Position numbers and translations under genes: made by a program
NCBI GenBank assembly: GCA_038215095.1
Contig: JBBQRG010000103.1
Coordinates: 1 to 8,170, forward strand
Source of the DNA: DATACN01 sp038215095
Lineage (GTDB): Bacteria; Actinomycetota; Thermoleophilia; Solirubrobacterales; Thermoleophilaceae
Length of the DNA: 8,170 bases
Direction: 5' to 3'
Notes under the pieces: model-generated
The model's database searches: none
Seen by the model: the letters and a program-made list of their open reading frames with translations, nothing else
Told to the model about the DNA's origin: nothing
Shown: positions 1 to 5,806 of the stretch, one piece after another
How positions within the stretch are numbered: the first letter of the stretch is position 1
Layout of the letters: every line of letters begins with the position of its first letter

Positions 1-1395
1 GATGCGGTTCTTCTCGACGTTGATGATCTTGCCGCGCAGCGGCAGGATGGCCTGCGTGTGCCGGTCGCGGCCCTGCTTGGCGGAGCCGCCGGCCGAGTCG
101 CCCTCGACCACGAACAGCTCGGCGAGCGCGGGGTCGCGCACGGAGCAGTCGGCGAGCTTGCCCGGCAGTGTGGAGTTCTCGAGCGCGGACTTGCGGCGCG
201 TCAGGTCGCGCGCCTTGCGCGCCGCCTCCCGGGCGCGTGAGGCCTCGACCGTCTTGCGGATGATGCGAGTGGCCTCGGCGGGGTTCTCCTCGAGGAACTC
301 GGCGAGGCCGCGGTTGACGGCCGCCTGCACGAAGCCCTCGACCGGCGGGTTGCCGAGCTTGGTCTTCGTCTGGCCCTCGAACTGCGGCTCCTGGATCTTC
401 ACGGAGATGATCGCCGTGAGGCCCTCGCGCACGTCCTCGCCCTGGAGGTTGGGGTCCTTCTCCTTGAGCTCGCCCTTCTGGCGGGCGTAGGCGTTGACCG
501 TGCGCGTGAGCGCCGAGCGGAAGCCCGACAGGTGCGTGCCACCCTCGTGCGTGTTGATGTTGTTGGCGAAAGAGAGGAGGTTCTCCTGGTAGGAGTTGTT
601 CCACTGCATGGCGACCTCGATCTCGCCGGCCTCCGCCTCGCCCTCCATGTAGACGACCTTCTGGTGCAGCGGCTCGCGCGTGCCCTGGCCGTGGAGGTAG
701 TTCACGAAGTCGACGATGCCGCCGTCGTACTGGAAGACCTCCTCGAAGCCCTCGCCGCGCTCGTCCTTGAACTCGATGCGCAGGCCCTTGGTGAGGAAGG
801 CCATCTCGCGGAAGCGCTGCTCGAGCACGACGCGGTCGTACTCGATCGTCTCGAAGATCTCGAGGTCGGGCAGGAAGGTGATGCTGGTGCCGCGGCGGTC
901 GGTGGCCTCGCCCTTCTTCAGCTCGCCCTGCGGGGCGCCGCGCACGTAGGACTGGGTCCACTCGTGACCGTCGCGCCAGATCGTCAGGTCGAGCAGCTCG
1001 GACAGCGCGTTGACCACCGACACGCCCACGCCGTGGAGGCCGCCGGAGACCTTGTAGCCGCCGCCGTCGCCGAACTTGCCGCCGGCGTGGAGGACGGTGA
1101 GCACGACCTCGGCGGCCGGCTTGCCCTCCTTCTTCATGACGTCCACGGGGATGCCGCGGCCGTTGTCCGCGACGGTGACGCTGTTGTCGGGATGGATCAC
1201 GATCTCGACGCTGTCGGCCTCGCCGGCCAGCGCCTCGTCGACCGAGTTGTCCATCACCTCGTAGATCAGGTGGTGCAGCCCGCGCGCTCCCGTGGAGCCG
1301 ATGTACATGCCGGGGCGCTTGCGAACCGCCTCGAGGCCCTCCAGGACGGTGATGTCCTGAGCCGCGTAGCTGTTCGTGCTCTTCTTTTCCGCCAC
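1..1395 (-). CDS. gyrB: DNA gyrase subunit B, N-terminal 465 residues (3' end outside window)
   Basis: GyrB is the ATPase subunit of DNA gyrase (GyrA2GyrB2), which introduces negative supercoils in the cytoplasm. The translation from a GTG at 1395 runs 465 codons without a stop to the window edge. Visible GHKL ATPase motifs are KRPGMYIG (26-33), EVMDNSVDEA with catalytic Glu46 and Asn50, DNGRGIP (77-83, Asp77 for adenine binding), HAGGKF (103-108) and GGLHGVG (118-124). The TOPRIM motif VEGDSAGG (430-437) holds the metal-binding Glu431, followed by PLRGKIINVEK. Position 454 is Arg where E. coli has Lys447, which is usual in actinomycetes. A GAAGGG ribosome site at 1406-1401, 5 nt upstream, supports the GTG start. 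About 180 or more C-terminal residues are missing beyond position 1. gyrA normally follows but is not in view. The family is certain. Confidence 0.97.
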   Translation of the reverse strand, partial: MAEKKSTNSYAAQDITVLEGLEAVRKRPGMYIGSTGARGLHHLIYEVMDNSVDEALAGEADSVEIVIHPDNSVTVADNGRGIPVDVMKKEGKPAAEVVLTVLHAGGKFGDGGGYKVSGGLHGVGVSVVNALSELLDLTIWRDGHEWTQSYVRGAPQGELKKGEATDRRGTSITFLPDLEIFETIEYDRVVLEQRFREMAFLTKGLRIEFKDERGEGFEEVFQYDGGIVDFVNYLHGQGTREPLHQKVVYMEGEAEAGEIEVAMQWNNSYQENLLSFANNINTHEGGTHLSGFRSALTRTVNAYARQKGELKEKDPNLQGEDVREGLTAIISVKIQEPQFEGQTKTKLGNPPVEGFVQAAVNRGLAEFLEENPAEATRIIRKTVEASRAREAARKARDLTRRKSALENSTLPGKLADCSVRDPALAELFVVEGDSAGGSAKQGRDRHTQAILPLRGKIINVEKNRI

Positions 1396-1400
1396 CGGAT

Positions 1401-1406
1401 CCCTTC
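1401..1406 (-). promoter_or_regulatory. Ribosome binding site of gyrB
   Basis: On the minus strand this reads GAAGGG, 5 nt before the GTG at 1395. It is one of only two clear Shine-Dalgarno sequences at gene starts in this window (the other is at dnaA) and it decides the gyrB start. Confidence 0.7.
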
Positions 1407-1424
1407 GATTGCTTACACAGGAAA

Positions 1425-1458
1425 CCCCGACTCCGCGCGGTCGCCGCGAGGATCGGGG
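1425..1458 (-). terminator. Long GC-rich stem-loop in the gyrB 5' leader (terminator or attenuator-like)
   Basis: Read on the minus strand, CCCCGA (1458-1453) pairs with TCGGGG (1430-1425). Inside it TCC pairs with GGA, and CGCGG with CCGCG, around a CGA loop. There is one T/C mismatch and one bulged G. The strand continues TTTCC immediately after the stem. The fold lies 128 nt after the DciA stop and 29 nt before the gyrB start. It could end transcription of the dnaN-recF-dciA transcript, or act as an attenuator or supercoiling-responsive leader for gyrB. The T tract is only three residues, so intrinsic termination is uncertain. Confidence 0.5.
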
Positions 1459-1480
1459 CTGGACTTCACAGGCCCCCTTG

Positions 1481-1510
1481 ATATTAGCAGCCTAGGGGTC
1501 GGATCGGACA
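1481..1510 (-). promoter_or_regulatory. Candidate gyrB promoter
   Basis: The minus strand contains TAATAT (1486-1481), a good -10 match in a locally AT-rich patch of an otherwise GC-rich region. Upstream at 18 bp lies TGTCCG (1510-1505), a poor -35. A start near 1474 would give a leader of about 79 nt containing the stem-loop at 1458-1425. Only the -10 is persuasive. Confidence 0.35.
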
Positions 1511-1582
1511 CTCTGGAAGGTTACAAAAGCCCCGCAAATTGGCACAAAATGGAGCCTTGCGGTCGGTACTTGTTTCCACGCG

Positions 1583-1855
1583 TTACGAAGTGCGCACGCT
1601 AAAGCGCAGCCGAGCGTCGGCGCGGGCCTCCAGATCGGGCTTCAGAAGCTCGAGCTCCTGGGCCCAGACCGCCGACTCGCAGGCCACCGTCACGACCCCC
1701 TCGCGCTCCGAGACCGGCTGAGCCGCGGCGGCCACGCCGGGGCCCGCGACCTCCGCCCAGGAGCTCTGGACGCGCGCCAGCAGACCCGCGGGCGCGGCAT
1801 CCCCCACGGCGCCCGCGAGCGCCTCGCGCAGGTGCCTCGGCGCCGTGCGCCTCAC
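1583..1855 (-). CDS. DciA-like DUF721 protein, probable helicase-loading factor
   Basis: The 90-residue product matches the DUF721/DciA family. It has the pattern WAEVAGPGVAAAAQP (33-47), a short beta segment GVVTVACES (53-61) and then WAQELELLKPDL (64-75). These are the hallmark Trp-X2-VaGp and W-x-x-E-L motifs. Family knowledge: DciA interacts with the replicative helicase DnaB and promotes its loading in bacteria without DnaC or DnaI. The GTG start at 1855 overlaps the recF TGA in a GTGA junction, so translation is probably coupled to recF. The open frame extends upstream through recF to 2815, but that part is an arginine/alanine-rich shadow of recF and is excluded. The product lacks the long N-terminal extension of many DUF721 proteins from actinomycetes and looks like the minimal domain. 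Function as DciA is inferred from family and location. Confidence 0.88.
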   Translation of the reverse strand: MRRTAPRHLREALAGAVGDAAPAGLLARVQSSWAEVAGPGVAAAAQPVSEREGVVTVACESAVWAQELELLKPDLEARADARLRFSVRTS

Positions 1856-2952
1856 GCCGCCACCTCGAGGGCGAGCTGTCCCGCCGCGACCTCCACGAGC
1901 GCCGTGCCGCTCTCGCCGGCGCCCGGCACATGATCCGCGTCGGCGGTCGTGATCACCGCCTGGCCGCCCGACCGCAGCAGCGATGCGAGCAGCTCGCGGC
2001 GCTCGGCGTCGAGCTCCGACATCACGTCGTCGAGCAGCATCACCGGAGGGCGGCCACGGCGCTCGGCCAGCAGCTCGCGCTCGGCGAACAGGAGGGCGAG
2101 GAGGGCCGCGCGCTGCTGGCCCTGCGAGCCGTACGAGCGGAGCGCGGCGCCGCCGAGCAGGAGCTGCACCTCGTCGCGGTGCGGGCCGTGCGCCGTGAAG
2201 CCGCGCTCGAGGTCGGCGCCGAGACGCTCCTCCAGCTCGGCCACCAGGCCCGGCTCGTCGGCCGCCCGCGAGCGCGGGCGGTAGCGGAGCTCCGCCTCGC
2301 CCGGCAGCCCGAGTCGCTCCGCCAGGGCCACGAATGGGGGTGCCAGCGCCTGCGCCGCCTCGCGGCGGTCGGCCATCAGCCGGATGCCCTGGCGAGCCAG
2401 CTCGCCGTCCCAGGCGCCCAGCGCGCCTGCGCCGGCGTGGCCCGCACGTATGCGCGCGAGCAGTGCGTTGCGCTGGGCGAGCGCGCGCGAGTAGGCCGCG
2501 CGGGTCTCGGCGCGCGCGGGCCAGAGCGCGGCGACGAAGCGGTCGAGATGCGCGCGGCGGCCCGCCGGCGCTCCCTTCACGAGCTCCAGGCGCTCCGGCA
2601 TGAACACGCTCACGAGCGGCCGCTCCTCGACCGCGGCCAGCGACTCGGTCGGCCGGCCGTCCACGCGAATGTGCTTTGCCTCCCCCGGCTCGAACCCGAC
2701 CTCGAGCCGGTGCTCGCCGTCCTCGCCCGCCACGTCGAGCACCACCCTTGCGACCCGCGTCCCCCGCCGCACCAGCTCCCGCTCGTTCGAGGTCCGCGGC
2801 GAGCGCCCCGTGCAACCGAAGTAGAGCGCCTCGAGCAAGTTCGTCTTGCCGGCGCCGTTGGGGCCGCTTACCACGGTGAGGGTGGCGCCCAGGGAGAGCT
2901 CGGCGCGCTCGTAGTTCCTGAAATCGCGCAAAGAGGCGCTGCGAATCTGCAC
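1852..2952 (-). CDS. recF: DNA replication and repair protein RecF
   Basis: RecF is an SMC/ABC-like ATPase that acts with RecO and RecR to load RecA at gapped DNA at stalled forks. The product has 366 residues, the usual family length. It begins with the typical LRDFRNYERAEL, followed by Walker A GPNGAGKT (30-37). It then has VFMPERLELVKGAPAGRR (116-132), GPHRDE (256-261), the ABC signature YGSQGQ (274-279), Walker B VMLLDD (304-309) and the D-loop SELD (312-315). Every ATPase motif is intact. The GTG at 2952 is chosen because it gives the canonical N-terminus. No Shine-Dalgarno sequence is visible before it, and the upstream DNA is the GGGCAG repeat. The 3' end overlaps the start of the DciA gene by 4 nt. 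Confidence 0.97.
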   Translation of the reverse strand: MQIRSASLRDFRNYERAELSLGATLTVVSGPNGAGKTNLLEALYFGCTGRSPRTSNERELVRRGTRVARVVLDVAGEDGEHRLEVGFEPGEAKHIRVDGRPTESLAAVEERPLVSVFMPERLELVKGAPAGRRAHLDRFVAALWPARAETRAAYSRALAQRNALLARIRAGHAGAGALGAWDGELARQGIRLMADRREAAQALAPPFVALAERLGLPGEAELRYRPRSRAADEPGLVAELEERLGADLERGFTAHGPHRDEVQLLLGGAALRSYGSQGQQRAALLALLFAERELLAERRGRPPVMLLDDVMSELDAERRELLASLLRSGGQAVITTADADHVPGAGESGTALVEVAAGQLALEVAA

Positions 2953-2957
2953 TACGA

Positions 2958-3060
2958 GTGGGCAGGGGGCAGTGGACGAGCCGGCTGCGCCGGCTCCTGG
3001 GTGGGCAGAGAAAGACCTAGGGCTGTGTCGTCACTGCCCACTGCCCGCTGCCCGCTGCCC
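2958..3060. repeat. Intergenic GGGCAG/CTGCCC repeat element between dnaN and recF
   Basis: The 109-bp spacer is mostly repeat. Plus strand: GGGCAG occurs at 2960-2965, 2967-2972 and 3003-3008. At 3033-3060 there are four tandem heptads (ACTGCCC twice, then GCTGCCC twice). The arms are inverted relative to each other: 2960-2973 matches the reverse complement of 3033-3046 at 13 of 14 positions. Between them is the perfect 8-bp hairpin of 2978-2996. The design looks like a small palindromic repeat element or a compound RNA fold, not simple spacer. Heptad tandem repeats in spacers are known in other phyla, notably cyanobacteria, but I cannot assign this one to a named family. Confidence 0.75.
2978..2996. 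repeat. Perfect 8-bp hairpin inside the dnaN-recF repeat
   Basis: GAGCCGGC (2978-2985) and GCCGGCTC (2989-2996) are exact reverse complements around a TGC loop. In the dnaN-recF transcript this would be a very stable stem. No T tract follows on either strand, so it is not a standard intrinsic terminator. It may be an RNA-stabilising or pausing structure, or the core of the repeat element. Confidence 0.7.
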
Positions 3061-3061
3061 T

Positions 3062-4171
3062 CTAGACATTGAGCCGAATCGGCATAACGAGGTACAAGAA
3101 CCCCCCGTCATCGCCGCTCTGAATCAAGCCTGGCCGCAGCGGGCTGATCAGCTTCAGGACGAGGTCGTCGGATTCCGCGCTTTCGAGGCCGTCGCGGAAG
3201 AACTCGGGGTTGAAGCCGATCTCGAATGGTTCGCCCCCGAACGGAATCGGCAGCGCCTCCGAGGCCTCGCCCACATCCGGCGTCTGCGCCGAGACCTGCA
3301 CCGCGCCCTCGCTGAAGCTGAGGCGAAGCGGCGCGTTCTTCTGCGCCAGCAGGCTGATACGCCGCACCACGTCGACGAGCTCGGCGCGGTTCACCCGCAG
3401 CTCGTGGTCGTAGGAGTCGGGCAGCAGCTGCTGGTAGTTCGGGAAGCGCCCCTCGACCAACCGCGAGGACAGCACCACGTCGTCGACGGTGAACACGACC
3501 TGGTTCTCGAGCGCGGCGACCCCGATCGTGTCCCCGCCGCCGGCCCCCGCGATACGCCCAAGCTCCTGCAGCGTGCGCGCCGGCACGTTCGCCTCGAGCG
3601 AGCCCGACAGCGGCTCGTCGAGCGTGGTCTCCTTCACGCTCAGCCGGTAGGAGTCGGTGGCGACCATGCGCAGCTCCTTCTCGCTGGCGGAGACGAGCAC
3701 GCCGGTGAGGTGAGGCCGCGTCTCGTCCCGCGAGGCGGCGCGGGCTACGCGGCTGATCGTGTCCACGAAGGCGTCGGAGGGGACCGTGAGCACGCCGCTC
3801 TCGGGCGCGTCCGGCAGCTTCGGGAAGTCCTCGGCTGGCAGGGTGCGCAGGTGGAACTTCGCGGGGCCGGAGACCACCTCGACGTCCTGCTGCGAGCTGC
3901 GGTATTCGAGCGTGAGGTCGTCCTTCGGGAGCGAGCGCACCACGTCCAGGAGCAACCGGCCCGGGACGACGGCGCTGCCGTCCGTGGAGTCCGACAGCTC
4001 CAGCCCGACCCGCACGCCCAGCTCCATGTCGGTGGCCTGTAGCTCGGCGCGGCCGCCCTCGACCTTGATCAGGACCCCGGCGAGCGTCTGGATCGCACTG
4101 CGCGTGGACACGCCGCGGACGGCTATGCCCAGGCGGGCCAGGAACGTTTCACGGGAAACGGCAAGCTTCAA
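3062..4171 (-). CDS. dnaN: DNA polymerase III beta sliding clamp
   Basis: The beta clamp is a ring-shaped dimer that tethers DNA polymerase III and many repair proteins to DNA. From the TTG at 4171 the product has 369 residues, the normal length, and starts MKLAVSRETFLARL in the usual way for the family. Further support comes from RSAIQTLAGVLI in domain 1, the ATDSYRLS motif in the middle domain, EGRFPNYQQLLP, and the C-terminal LYLVMPIRL motif that lines the partner-binding pocket. The open frame continues upstream to 4291, but that extension runs through the origin spacer and has no family resemblance. A weak purine-rich site AGAGAG (4187-4182) lies 10 nt before the TTG. An ATG at 4196-4194 is out of frame. 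Codons 5 to 9 coincide with a parS-like site. Confidence 0.96.
   Translation of the reverse strand: MKLAVSRETFLARLGIAVRGVSTRSAIQTLAGVLIKVEGGRAELQATDMELGVRVGLELSDSTDGSAVVPGRLLLDVVRSLPKDDLTLEYRSSQQDVEVVSGPAKFHLRTLPAEDFPKLPDAPESGVLTVPSDAFVDTISRVARAASRDETRPHLTGVLVSASEKELRMVATDSYRLSVKETTLDEPLSGSLEANVPARTLQELGRIAGAGGGDTIGVAALENQVVFTVDDVVLSSRLVEGRFPNYQQLLPDSYDHELRVNRAELVDVVRRISLLAQKNAPLRLSFSEGAVQVSAQTPDVGEASEALPIPFGGEPFEIGFNPEFFRDGLESAESDDLVLKLISPLRPGLIQSGDDGGFLYLVMPIRLNV
4146..4159. promoter_or_regulatory. parS-like ParB binding site 1, inside dnaN
   Basis: The plus strand reads GTTTCACGGGAAAC. This matches 13 of 14 bases of the parS consensus GTTTCACGTGAAAC (GTTTCAC intact, one T-to-G change near the centre). 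parS sites recruit the ParB CTPase for chromosome segregation and cluster near oriC in actinomycetes. It sits in codons 5-9 of dnaN, so it is also coding sequence. Binding is inferred from sequence only. Confidence 0.65.
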
Positions 4172-4209
4172 GTAAGACCCGCTCTCTTCTTCATTGAGGG
4201 AGTTGGTGC

Positions 4210-4226
4210 CGTGGATAGGTGGATAA
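4210..4226 (-). promoter_or_regulatory. Tandem pair of DnaA boxes
   Basis: On the minus strand 4226-4218 reads TTATCCACC, 8 of 9 to the consensus TTATCCACA. 4218-4210 reads CTATCCACG, 7 of 9. The two sites share one base and point the same way, an 8-bp step. DnaA bound here would be closely packed, as expected in an origin or for autoregulation. Confidence 0.6.
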
Positions 4227-4260
4227 GGGGCGGAAAGCGCTTTTGCATACGGGTACTCGG

Positions 4261-4269
4261 TGTGGATTG
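4261..4269 (-). promoter_or_regulatory. DnaA box-like site
   Basis: The minus strand reads CAATCCACA, 7 of 9 to TTATCCACA, with the ATCCACA core intact. It has the same orientation as the pair 35 bp away. Confidence 0.45.
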
Positions 4270-4311
4270 AGGGTGCGGGGCGGCTGTGCATTACATCAGT
4301 TGACCCGGCCG

Positions 4312-5646
4312 TCAGCCGGCGGGCCGGAGGTGTGTCCGCAACTTGTCAACGGCGCTGCGGACAACGGGATCCGTGCCGATCTGCAGGCTCACGCGGTTGA
4401 CGGCGTGCAGGACGGTGGAGTGGTCGCGCTGCATCTCCCGCGCGATCTGGGAGTAGCTCTGGCCGCCCAGCTCGTGAGCGAGGTACATCGTCACCTGCCT
4501 GGCGGTGGCGACCTTGGCGCGGCGGTCCCGGGCTTTCAGCGCTTCACGTGAAACGCCGAAGGCCTCCGAGGCGGCGTTGAGGATCTCGGGCAGCTTGCAA
4601 CGCTCGGCGCCGGGCTCTGGGCCGAGGCGCTTCAGCACATGGCGCGCGAGCTCCGGCGTGGGCTCTTCGCCCTTGAGCGACGCGTAGGCCACCACGCGGA
4701 TCAACGCGCCCTCCAGGGCGCGCACGCTGCTGGTCACGCGGCCGGCGATCTCCTCCAGCACGGAATCCGCCAGCTCGACCCCGTCCACGCGGGCGCGCTT
4801 GCGCAAGATCGCCCTCCTGACGTCCACCGACGGCGGCTCCAGCTCCACCACGAGGCCGGAGCGGAAGCGCTCGATAAGGCGCTCCTCGAGGTCGGAGAGC
4901 TCCTCGGGGCTGCGGTCGGAGGTCATGACGAGCTGGCGGCCCGAGCCGAGCAGGGCGTTGAAGGTGTGGAAGAACTCCTCGCGGGTGCGGTCCTTGCGCG
5001 CCAGGAACTGGACGTCGTCGATCAGGACGACGTCGACCTCGCGGAAGGTCCGCTTGAAGCCGGTCGTGTCGCCTCCGCGCACCGCGTCCACGAAAGCGGC
5101 CGTGAACTCCTCAACCGTCGCGTACCGCACGCGCAGGCCCGAGCCGTAGCGCTCGACGTAGTTGCCGATGGCGTGCAGGAGGTGCGTCTTGCCGAGCCCG
5201 GGCGGCCCGTGCAGGAAGAGCGGGTTGTAGGCCTGCGCTGGGAGCTCCGCGACGGCCAGCGCGGCGGCGTGCGCGAAGCGGTTGGCATCGCCGATCACGA
5301 ACTGCTCGAAGCTGTACTTGGGGTTGAGGCCGGCCTCGGCCGCCGGTGGAGGTGATGAGGAGGGGGAGAGCGCCGCGGCACGGGGCTCGGGCGGGCGCCA
5401 GTCCTCGCTCACGATCTCCACGGCCGCGCCGGCGTCGAAGCGCCGGCAAGCTGCGTCGCGCAGCAGCGGCAGGTAGCGCTGAGTCACCCAGGTGCGGATG
5501 TGCTCGGGCGCCCGCACGTAGAGGGTGCTCCCCTCGGTTCCCGCCAGCTCGAGCGGCTCGAGCCAGATGTGGAACTTGAAGTCGGGGGTCTGCTCGCGCA
5601 GCTCGTCGCGGATCTGCCGCCAAAGTGACTCGAGCTGTTCGGGCAC
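4312..5646 (-). CDS. dnaA: Chromosomal replication initiator protein DnaA
   Basis: DnaA is the AAA+ ATPase that binds DnaA boxes, melts oriC and recruits the helicase. From the GTG at 5646 the product has 444 residues. Domain I (1-80) starts LESLWRQIRDEL. A short Pro/Ser/Ala-rich domain II spans about 85-107. Domain III begins NPKYSFEQFVIG and has Walker A GPPGLGKT (147-154), Walker B LIDD (208-211), probable Arg finger Arg260 and sensor-2 Arg309. Domain IV has the box-recognition motif RDHSTVLHA (407-415). A strong AGAGGAGGG site lies 12 nt upstream of the GTG. A CTG at 5652 would be better spaced (6 nt). The frame extends to a TTG at 5745, but that extension is low-complexity and overlaps the likely promoter. 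Domain II is short for an actinomycete. Codons for GVSREA (364-369) overlap a parS-like site. The gene points towards the candidate origin. Confidence 0.96.
   Translation of the reverse strand: MPEQLESLWRQIRDELREQTPDFKFHIWLEPLELAGTEGSTLYVRAPEHIRTWVTQRYLPLLRDAACRRFDAGAAVEIVSEDWRPPEPRAAALSPSSSPPPAAEAGLNPKYSFEQFVIGDANRFAHAAALAVAELPAQAYNPLFLHGPPGLGKTHLLHAIGNYVERYGSGLRVRYATVEEFTAAFVDAVRGGDTTGFKRTFREVDVVLIDDVQFLARKDRTREEFFHTFNALLGSGRQLVMTSDRSPEELSDLEERLIERFRSGLVVELEPPSVDVRRAILRKRARVDGVELADSVLEEIAGRVTSSVRALEGALIRVVAYASLKGEEPTPELARHVLKRLGPEPGAERCKLPEILNAASEAFGVSREALKARDRRAKVATARQVTMYLAHELGGQSYSQIAREMQRDHSTVLHAVNRVSLQIGTDPVVRSAVDKLRTHLRPAG
4333..4363. repeat. Perfect 8-bp inverted repeat with DnaA-box-like arms in the dnaA 3' end
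   Basis: TGTCCGCA (4333-4340) and TGCGGACA (4356-4363) are exact reverse complements with a 15-bp spacer. The right arm extended by one base reads TTGTCCGCA on the minus strand (4364-4356), 8 of 9 to the actinomycete box TTGTCCACA. The spacer contains TTGTCAACG (4343-4351), 7 of 9. It lies within dnaA coding sequence, so chance is possible. Confidence 0.4.
4541..4554. promoter_or_regulatory. parS-like ParB binding site 2, inside dnaA
   Basis: The plus strand reads GCTTCACGTGAAAC, 13 of 14 to GTTTCACGTGAAAC, with the central palindrome TTCACGTGAA intact. It is 395 bp from the site in dnaN, on the other side of the oriC candidate. It overlaps codons for GVSREA of DnaA domain IV. An intact central palindrome makes it the stronger of the two. 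Confidence 0.68.
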
Positions 5647-5658
5647 GGGCAGTCGCAG

Positions 5659-5667
5659 CCCTCCTCT
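5659..5667 (-). promoter_or_regulatory. Strong ribosome binding site of dnaA
   Basis: The minus strand reads AGAGGAGGG, the best Shine-Dalgarno match preceding any gene start in the window. It lies 12 nt before the chosen GTG (5646) and 6 nt before an in-frame CTG (5652). It rules out the longer reading frame from 5745 as the main product. Confidence 0.7.
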
Positions 5668-5736
5668 GGGCTTCCGGCGGTTGACGATAGGTGTGGAGGG
5701 ACTGGGCGAACGCGCCCCGATGCCCTCGGAGGATCG

Positions 5737-5765
5737 AATATACAACTCGCTCCCCGCCTCGAACG
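5737..5765 (-). promoter_or_regulatory. Candidate dnaA promoter
   Basis: The minus strand has TATATT (5742-5737) as a -10, directly preceded by TTG, with CGTTCG (5765-5760) at 17 bp as a weak -35. Transcription from about 5730 would give a leader of about 85 nt with the AGAGGAGGG site. A 7-bp inverted repeat (5752-5758 and 5774-5780) flanks the -35 position. Confidence 0.4.
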
Positions 5766-5780
5766 CGGGCTCTGGCGGGG
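5752..5780. repeat. 7-bp inverted repeat in the dnaA-rpmH divergent spacer
   Basis: CCCCGCC (5752-5758) and GGCGGGG (5774-5780) are exact reverse complements separated by 15 bp. The arms lie on either side of the putative dnaA -35. It could be an operator, but in such GC-rich DNA a 7-bp match may be chance. Confidence 0.3.
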
Positions 5781-5806
5781 CCTCTGGGGACTAGCTCGCA
5801 AATCGC

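Larger units (their letters stand above)
4172..4311. other. Candidate replication origin (oriC), dnaA-dnaN spacer
   Basis: In Actinomycetota oriC commonly lies between dnaA and dnaN. This 140-bp spacer has three DnaA-box-like sites (4210-4218, 4218-4226, 4261-4269), is flanked by two parS-like sites, and contains no credible gene. It is much shorter than the several-hundred-bp origins of Streptomyces or Mycobacterium, and no obvious long AT-rich unwinding element is visible. The origin may extend into the dnaA 3' end, where further weak boxes lie at 4332-4364. The call rests on gene context plus the boxes. Confidence 0.6.

Noticed and set aside
532..1602. Plus-strand 356-residue frame opposite gyrB
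   Set aside because: Antisense of the well-conserved GyrB ATPase domain; codon pattern and composition are those of a shadow.
1856..2815. N-terminal extension of the DUF721 frame to 410 residues
   Set aside because: The extension overlaps recF out of frame and is Arg/Gly/Ala-rich without structure; the GTG on the recF stop gives the normal domain.
1930..3072. Plus-strand 380-residue reading frame opposite recF
   Set aside because: It mirrors the complete recF gene, is full of Arg/Ala/His low-complexity sequence and has no family motif; it is a high-GC shadow.
2972..4042. Plus-strand 356-residue frame opposite dnaN
   Set aside because: Antisense shadow of dnaN with no recognisable domain or ribosome site.
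4172..4291. 40-residue N-terminal extension of dnaN
   Set aside because: It reads through the DnaA boxes of the origin spacer, and the clamp family starts at MKLAVSRE.
4305..4319. 5-bp hairpin over the dnaA stop codon as a terminator
   Set aside because: The stem is short and no T tract follows; in this GC-rich DNA it is not distinguishable from chance.
5647..5745. 33-residue N-terminal extension of dnaA from a TTG
   Set aside because: It lies upstream of the strong AGAGGAGGG site, overlaps the likely -10 element and has no DnaA resemblance.
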